From assembly GCF_000169375.1 (NCBI RefSeq), contig NZ_AAXY01000004.1, positions 1 through 64,000 of the forward strand: a stretch of 64,000 nt of DNA, written 5' to 3'. The stretch is from Marinobacter sp. ELB17 (GTDB lineage Bacteria; Pseudomonadota; Gammaproteobacteria; Pseudomonadales; Oleiphilaceae). Position numbers and translations under genes: made by a program. Within the stretch, counting starts at the first letter, position 1; each line of letters opens with the position of its first letter. Shown here piece by piece: positions 58,984-64,000 of the stretch. The notes below the pieces were generated by a model that had not been told where the DNA came from, ran no database searches, and saw nothing but the letters and a program-made list of their open reading frames with translations.

Positions 58984-59991
58984 ATGGCCAGTGCTAACCA
59001 ATTGAAAGCCCTAGTTAAATCTCATCTTGAGGGAGATGAGGAAAGGTTCTATTCTGTCGCTATTCAACTGGCCGCCCATGAGGCGAAGATCGGCCATGGT
59101 AAGCTAGCAGAAGAGCTCAGGAACCTCGTTGATAAAGCGAAGTTGCAGCGCGGTAAGATTTCCAAAGATCAAGAGAAGACTGTTCCCATTGGCCGACCAA
59201 CGGGGGAGCTTGCTGGCTTACTTAGTGCGTCCTTCCCGAAGAACCGCCTAGGAGAGATGGTCCTCGATGACCGCTTAGATTACCAATTGAAGAGGGTTGT
59301 TCGAGAGCAACGCCAAGCATCACGATTGCTGGCACACGGGCTCGCTCCGCGGCGTAAGATGCTTCTGGTAGGTCCTCCGGGCACAGGGAAGACTCTAACT
59401 GCTTCCGTTTTGGCGGGGGAGTTGGGTTTGCCTTTATATCAAGTCCGGCTTGATGGACTTATTACGAAATACATGGGTGAGTCTGCGGCGAAACTTCGTC
59501 AGGTATTCGATTTGACCGCTACAGCTCGTGGTGTATATTTTTTTGATGAATTCGATGCTATCGGATCACAGCGAAGTCTTGCTAATGATGTTGGTGAAAT
59601 AAGGCGAATTCTTAACAGCTTTCTGCAAATGATTGAGCAAGATGACTCTCATAGCCTCATAGTCGCCGCAACCAACCATCCCGAAATATTGGATCATGCC
59701 TTGTTTCGGCGCTTCGACGATATTTTGTATTATGAGCTTCCGGATGAGACGAAGACGACAGAATTGCTGAGATCACGCTTAGCAAGTCACGGTCGGTCGA
59801 GCATCTCATGGAAGCAGCTTGCGGAGAACGCCCGAGGCCTCAGCTACGCAGAAATTGTAAGAGCGTGTGATGACGCCTTAAAATCAGCGTTAATCGAAGG
59901 TAAAGATTCGACTGGATTTGCTGACATACGATATGCCCTAGATGAGCGCAAACAGTCCAAGGCTCGATTTAGTGGGAAAGAATTTCTATAA
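58984..59991 (+). CDS. ietA: AAA ATPase of an IetAS-type defence pair (IetA)
   Basis: A 335-residue AAA ATPase. The N-terminal 75 residues are a helical region; the AAA core has VGPPGTGKT (130-137), GVYFFDEFDAIG (Walker B, D188-E189) and the arginine finger in LFRRFDD. GGAGG at 58971-58975 lies eight bases before ATG 58984, better than the double ATG at 58960. The pair AAA ATPase plus S8 protease matches IetAS, known for plasmid exclusion and listed as antiphage defence. It lies 14 bases before the protease gene. Confidence 0.85.
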   Translation: MASANQLKALVKSHLEGDEERFYSVAIQLAAHEAKIGHGKLAEELRNLVDKAKLQRGKISKDQEKTVPIGRPTGELAGLLSASFPKNRLGEMVLDDRLDYQLKRVVREQRQASRLLAHGLAPRRKMLLVGPPGTGKTLTASVLAGELGLPLYQVRLDGLITKYMGESAAKLRQVFDLTATARGVYFFDEFDAIGSQRSLANDVGEIRRILNSFLQMIEQDDSHSLIVAATNHPEILDHALFRRFDDILYYELPDETKTTELLRSRLASHGRSSISWKQLAENARGLSYAEIVRACDDALKSALIEGKDSTGFADIRYALDERKQSKARFSGKEFL

Positions 59992-60005
59992 GGAAGTAGT
60001 AATTC

Positions 60006-62516
60006 ATGGCCGATAGAGAACGCCAGCCAAAACATCATTTTGTATTTAAAAAGTCAGGGGAAACTGAAAGTTTTCGTCGTCGGGGAGGTGGTGGTGACGG
60101 AAACGAAATTCCGAGGCGGAATCGCCAGTCGCACGGGCAAAGCCTTCTGCAACAGGTCGAAGTACTCAAAGCCGATATTCAGAGCGCGCGAGAACTCCAA
60201 GGGGAGGCGGGATTGGAAGATGGTTTTGGGCTGCAAATTGAATTCGAGAGCTTTCCGGATATTGAATTGGCTTTTGAGCGTTTGGCAGTTGAGCGGTCGA
60301 AGATCGAATTGCTAAATGTTCGGCACGAGGACTGCAAAACATTTGCGACGGTTTTCGTTCCCGATGGCAAACTGCATCTTCTTGAGAGCAAAATTTCCGA
60401 CTATCTGAGAAAGAGCAACGCTAGCGGTGCTCCTAAAAACCAGATATTGATTGATGCGATTCAAGGCATACGAAAAGCCAGTGTCAGATCACTTTGGACT
60501 GACGACCCAAAAGCTTTCCCCATAGAGTCTGAGGAAGTGATTTGGTGGGAAGTTTGGTTGCCTTTGCGCGGTGATCGGTTTGGAATCGTTGCGCAATTTA
60601 GGGGGTTGGCAGAAGGCTTAAGGTTCCGGGTGGCAAAGGGGCAGATAGAGTTCCCAGAGCGCACAATACTCTTGGTTCAGGGCTCCCTTGATCAGATGCA
60701 GCGCTCCATGCTTACCCTCAACTGCATTGCAGAATTAAGGCGGGCTAAAGAAACTGCAGATTTCTTTGACTCTCTGCCAACCTCCGAACAGTCGGAGTGG
60801 ACACAGGAACTGCTATCACGCCTGACGATGCCTGAAGCTGGCGCGGGAGTGCCACACGTTTGTGTGCTGGATACCGGTATAAATCAAGGACATCCTCTTC
60901 TTGCCAGAGGGCTTTCTATAGAGGATTGCCATACAGTTGAACCTGGTTGGGGTGTTGATGATGGAAATGGCCATGGAACTGAGATGGCTGGACTTGCTTT
61001 GCTTGGTAATCTAACTCCAGTTTTATCATCCTCGAATCCGGTTAATTCGCGTCACCGCCTTGAGTCCGTCAAGCTGCTTAAAAACAATCATTCCAATGGC
61101 GGTGATCCGGAGCATCACGGATATCTAACGACTCAAGCTATTGGGCGACCAGAGATTACAGCGCCTCATCGTCTCCGGGTTTTTAGTATGTCTGTGACAG
61201 CAAAGGACTCCCGTGATAGAGGGCGGCCTTCTGCATGGTCGGCCACTATTGATCGGCTGGCTGTAGATTATGATAATCAAGGCGAGAGCCATAGGTTGTT
61301 TTGTATTTCTGCTGGAAATGTTGATGACCCGAATTTATGGATCAACTACCCGGACAGTAATACGACGGACGGGGTGCACGACCCAGGGCAAGCTTGGAAC
61401 GCAATCACCGTAGGCGCTAGTACTAACCTGGTTAATATTACCGAGCCAGATACGATTGATTATTCTCCGGTCGCTCCAGCCGGAAGCTTGAGCCCATTCA
61501 GCACGACATCCCAAGCCTGGGCGGGTTTCTGGCCCTACAAGCCTGACATCGTTTTTGAGGGTGGAAATGCGGCAGTTACTCACATGTACGAAAGGCCTTA
61601 TGCGTCAACTATGGCAAGTCTGAGCCTGTTAACTACCAACTCCGAACCAACCACCAAAAGTTTTACTACGACAAATGCAACCAGTGCTGCGACTGCGCTC
61701 GCCGCGCGCCTGGCTGCTCAGATAATGGCCGAATATCCAGAGTTACGTGCTGAAACCATTCGGGGATTAATGGTTCACTCGGCGGACTGGACTGCAACTA
61801 TGAAACGGCAGTGGCTCCCCAATCCGGCTCGCCCTAACAAAAGTGATGTCGCACGTCTCATTCGGCATTGTGGATTTGGCGAACCGGATTTGGAGCGTGC
61901 TTTATGGAGCGTCGAAAATTCGCTGACATTGATCTGCGAAGATGCTTTGTATCCGTTTAAGCGAGACGGTAGCAAAGCTCCTACGCTGCGAGACATGAAT
62001 TTGCATAGGTTGCCTTGGCCTTTGGATGAGCTGGAAGCTCTTGGTCAAGTGGAAGTCGAGATGAGGGTCACACTATCTTACTTCATCGAGCCCAACCCCT
62101 CTGCACGCGGCGTAAAGTCGCGGTATCGTTATGAGTCGCATGGCTTACGATTTGAGGTGAAACGACCGGACGAAGGCGACGATGCATTTCGTAGCCGCAT
62201 TAATGCTGCTGCACAAGATGCTGACGAGGGTAGTTCCACCACCACTGGAAACGACCCGCATTGGTTGGTTGGGCCCAGTAATCGGCACCGAGGAAGCGTA
62301 CATACAGACATTTGGCGCGGAAGTGCAGCTGATCTTGCCAGCCGAGGGGTGCTAGCTGTTTATCCAGTAAGTGGTTGGTGGAAAACCAGGCAAAAACTTG
62401 AAAAGTATAATCAGATAGCGAATTACTCTCTGATTATTTCAGTTCTTGCTCCAGATATTGATGTTGAGCTCTATACCGCTATTGAGAATCAAGTGAAGGT
62501 TCTGATTGAGGTTTGA
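60006..62516 (+). CDS. ietS: Subtilase of an IetAS-type defence pair (IetS)
   Basis: An 836-residue S8 serine protease without signal peptide. The catalytic Asp is D289 in VCVLDTGINQGHPLL, His is H323 in GNGHGTEMAGLAL and Ser is S560 in TNATSAATALAARLA, where GTSMAAP is usual. About 280 residues precede the protease domain and about 230 follow it. It would be cytoplasmic and controlled by IetA. The DNA here looks more AT-rich than the hsdR gene next to it by eye, consistent with separate acquisition. Confidence 0.87.
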   Translation: MADRERQPKHHFVFKKSGETESFRRRGGGGDGNEIPRRNRQSHGQSLLQQVEVLKADIQSARELQGEAGLEDGFGLQIEFESFPDIELAFERLAVERSKIELLNVRHEDCKTFATVFVPDGKLHLLESKISDYLRKSNASGAPKNQILIDAIQGIRKASVRSLWTDDPKAFPIESEEVIWWEVWLPLRGDRFGIVAQFRGLAEGLRFRVAKGQIEFPERTILLVQGSLDQMQRSMLTLNCIAELRRAKETADFFDSLPTSEQSEWTQELLSRLTMPEAGAGVPHVCVLDTGINQGHPLLARGLSIEDCHTVEPGWGVDDGNGHGTEMAGLALLGNLTPVLSSSNPVNSRHRLESVKLLKNNHSNGGDPEHHGYLTTQAIGRPEITAPHRLRVFSMSVTAKDSRDRGRPSAWSATIDRLAVDYDNQGESHRLFCISAGNVDDPNLWINYPDSNTTDGVHDPGQAWNAITVGASTNLVNITEPDTIDYSPVAPAGSLSPFSTTSQAWAGFWPYKPDIVFEGGNAAVTHMYERPYASTMASLSLLTTNSEPTTKSFTTTNATSAATALAARLAAQIMAEYPELRAETIRGLMVHSADWTATMKRQWLPNPARPNKSDVARLIRHCGFGEPDLERALWSVENSLTLICEDALYPFKRDGSKAPTLRDMNLHRLPWPLDELEALGQVEVEMRVTLSYFIEPNPSARGVKSRYRYESHGLRFEVKRPDEGDDAFRSRINAAAQDADEGSSTTTGNDPHWLVGPSNRHRGSVHTDIWRGSAADLASRGVLAVYPVSGWWKTRQKLEKYNQIANYSLIISVLAPDIDVELYTAIENQVKVLIEV

Positions 62517-62557
62517 TGTCTTGAGCAGTCTTGTAACACCGAAGCATGCAAGCGTTA

Positions 62558-62597
62558 TCGCCGGAGTAAAATTCAATTAACTGTTTTAATCCGGCGA
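62558..62597 (+). terminator. Long stem-loop after ietS
   Basis: Arms TCGCCGGAGTAAAA (62558-62571) and TTTTAATCCGGCGA (62584-62597) pair at 13 of 14 positions around a 12-base loop. It lies between two converging genes, and the A/T-rich inner stem allows a terminator-like role for either side, though no T-run follows the full stem. The rest of this 135-base spacer holds no gene. Confidence 0.5.
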
Positions 62598-62651
62598 GTA
62601 CGATTTGCTGGGTTTGGGCAGTTATCGAATTCCGGGTGGTTTTATTACAAA

Positions 62652-63413
62652 TTAGAGCAGATGAGCGGCGCGGGTGGCGATGTTCGGGTAGAACAGCTCA
62701 TCACCGAAGCCCTGTTCTATGGTAGCAAGGGCTGATGTAAGGCCATCCCCGCGTAGCTGGCCGAACAGTTCGGTGGCCTCGCCCTTGGCAATCAAGGTTT
62801 GCTTCAGCTCGCCAATGGCCGTCAGTGCTTCGTCCAACTCCACTGGCTGCATATCAAGTTGCTTGATACCCACTTCGGCCAATCGCTGTTCGTCGTAGCC
62901 CTGCAACAGGCTCCACGAACGGGCGTAGTCACTGATGACTCGGGCAACGGCTTCGCCTTCGGTGGAAACCAATCCTTGATTAGTTAGGGTACGGCTTAGC
63001 AGGTTAACGGCCTGTTCGAACTCTATGCCGCGCTCGGTGAGCCGGCGCTGGTTGAGGGTGTAGCCTTGAACCAGGTGGTCTTTGAGTACACCGGTTGCCC
63101 ACTTACGAAACTGCACACCACGCTGGGATTTTACGCGGTAGCCTACAGAGATGATTACATCCAGATTAAAGTAATCGACTTGGTAGGTTTTGCCATCGGC
63201 GGCAGTTGTTGCATTTTTTGCAACAACTGAACTTCTGTCGAGCTCACCTTCCTTGAATACATTGCCAATATGGCGGGAGATCACCGATTTATCCCGGTCG
63301 AACAAGCCGGTCATCTGATCTAGGCTGAGCCAGGCAGTTTCTTGATCTAGTGCCACTTCCAGGTGAGCCTGGCCATCGTTTGAGGTGAAAATCCGTATTT
63401 GTTGTTCAGTCAT
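62652..63413 (-). pseudogene. RhuM-type protein cut off before its Fic domain
   Basis: A 253-residue protein of the RhuM (virulence) family: MTEQQIRIFTSNDGQAHLEV, TAWLSLDQMTGLFDRDKSVI, and NLDVIISVGYRVKSQRGVQF with RKWATGVLKDHLVQGY. Homologues continue from ATRAAHLLYFVIKDHPFxDG into a Fic domain. Here LL is followed by TAA, then FVIK and unrelated sequence, so the Fic active site is lost. Such RhuM-Fic genes are common inside type I restriction operons. Whether the shorter protein works alone is unknown. Confidence 0.8.
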
Positions 63414-63488
63414 GACATTTCCTTGTCTAGAGTTCCTTTTGGCGAAGCATATGGCTCGCGAAATCCAAAGCTATCAGAGATTCCGGAG

Positions 63489-64000
63489 TTATTCCCCATC
63501 CTGAACCGGTTCCTTGTTCAGGTCTGTGGTTTTCAAATCCTGCTTAATCTTCTCCAGCGGGCCGCTCAGGGCTTGCTCCAGCCGAGTCATGTGCTCAGTC
63601 AACCATTGAATCATCTCTGGCCAGTTGGCTTTGTCATAACCATCTACCGGCTTGCTGTACTGGATTCGACAGGCTTTACGGTCGGGTAGCGGCAGCCAGA
63701 TAAGCGCGGCGCCAAAGCTGACTTCGATTTTCTCTTTCTGGGCTTCCAGTCGGTTGAATACAAACTGGTTGGCAGCAGCCTGGGAGCGGGCCATAGAAAA
63801 CTCGACACGAACCTCGCTTTTGCCAAAGATTATGCTGAATACCATGCCGGACAAACCAGAACCGGCGGATAACCAGTGATCCTTTCCAGGGCTGATATTG
63901 TTATAGAGGCTACAGTTGCTGTGGCTGAATGCTTCCAGTGCTTGTTCCCAGAAGGCCAGTCGCAGCCGGTGGCGATTTAGCTGCTCGTGGCTGGCGCTTT
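63489..64000 (-). CDS. DUF4268-domain protein, 3' part
   Basis: The minus frame stays open from the window edge to the stop at 63489, giving about 170 residues. DUF4268 features are visible: RLRLAFWEQALEAFSHSN, GKDHWLSAGSGLSGMVFSI, NQFVFNRLEAQKEKIEVSFG and WPEMIQWLTEHMTRLEQAL. The domain often occurs in restriction-modification neighbourhoods, sometimes with nuclease-like N-terminal parts that would lie outside the window. The internal ATG at 63854 is not the start, since the homology continues upstream. Confidence 0.75.
   Translation of the reverse strand, partial: SASHEQLNRHRLRLAFWEQALEAFSHSNCSLYNNISPGKDHWLSAGSGLSGMVFSIIFGKSEVRVEFSMARSQAAANQFVFNRLEAQKEKIEVSFGAALIWLPLPDRKACRIQYSKPVDGYDKANWPEMIQWLTEHMTRLEQALSGPLEKIKQDLKTTDLNKEPVQDGE

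Overview
This window reads as chromosomal DNA of a marine gammaproteobacterium. A Marinobacter-type genome is my best guess, from the aerobic phenylacetate (paa) cluster, the two-subunit arginine succinyltransferase (aruF/aruG), the TRAP and branched-chain-type ABC transporters and the many moderately GC-rich coding regions. The genus is inferred from gene content only.

Layout. (1) 1-9.8 kb: the edge of an unknown gene, the repressor gene paaX, a five-gene branched-chain-type ABC importer whose last ATPase carries an N-terminal hemerythrin domain, and a convergent DctPQM-type TRAP transporter. (2) 9.8-24.6 kb: a complete paa catabolic set in two leftward units, paaFGHIJK and paaABCDEZ, plus paaY on the other side of a degenerate IS605-type element with an intact TnpB. 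Three inverted GATAC/GTATC sites with nearly identical spacing lie on the promoters of the ABC importer, paaA and paaF, and are good PaaX operator candidates. (3) 24.6-41 kb: a DEDDh exonuclease/GIY-YIG fusion, then arginine catabolism by the succinyltransferase pathway (astC, aruF, aruG, astD, astB). An RND efflux pair separates these from a convergent unit holding an arginine/ornithine-type ABC importer and astE. (4) 41-52 kb: ordinary mixed genes: a Bcr/CflA-type exporter, an M24 creatinase-like hydrolase, a 51-codon ArfA-like ribosome-rescue gene, a photolyase/cryptochrome, chrA, a small PAS protein next to a Cache chemoreceptor, an unknown protein, a shikimate kinase and the serine/threonine symporter sstT.

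(5) 52-64 kb: an accessory, defence-type island. It holds a HipA-like kinase gene (frameshifted) coupled to a HIRAN-domain gene; decayed NYN-domain and unknown genes; a UDG-like gene behind the type I restriction gene hsdR; an AAA ATPase plus subtilase pair matching the IetAS defence system on the opposite strand; a RhuM-Fic gene cut off exactly before its Fic domain; and the 3' part of a DUF4268 gene running off the right edge. No hsdM or hsdS is in the window.

How the parts fit: phenylacetate or a related aromatic acid would be taken up (ABC and/or TRAP), activated by PaaK, epoxidised by the oxygen-dependent PaaABCDE, ring-opened by PaaG/PaaZ and beta-oxidised by PaaJ/F/H to acetyl-CoA and succinyl-CoA. 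PaaX would hold the promoters off until phenylacetyl-CoA accumulates. Arginine is degraded to glutamate and succinate by the Ast enzymes. Everything here is read from sequence without database searches.
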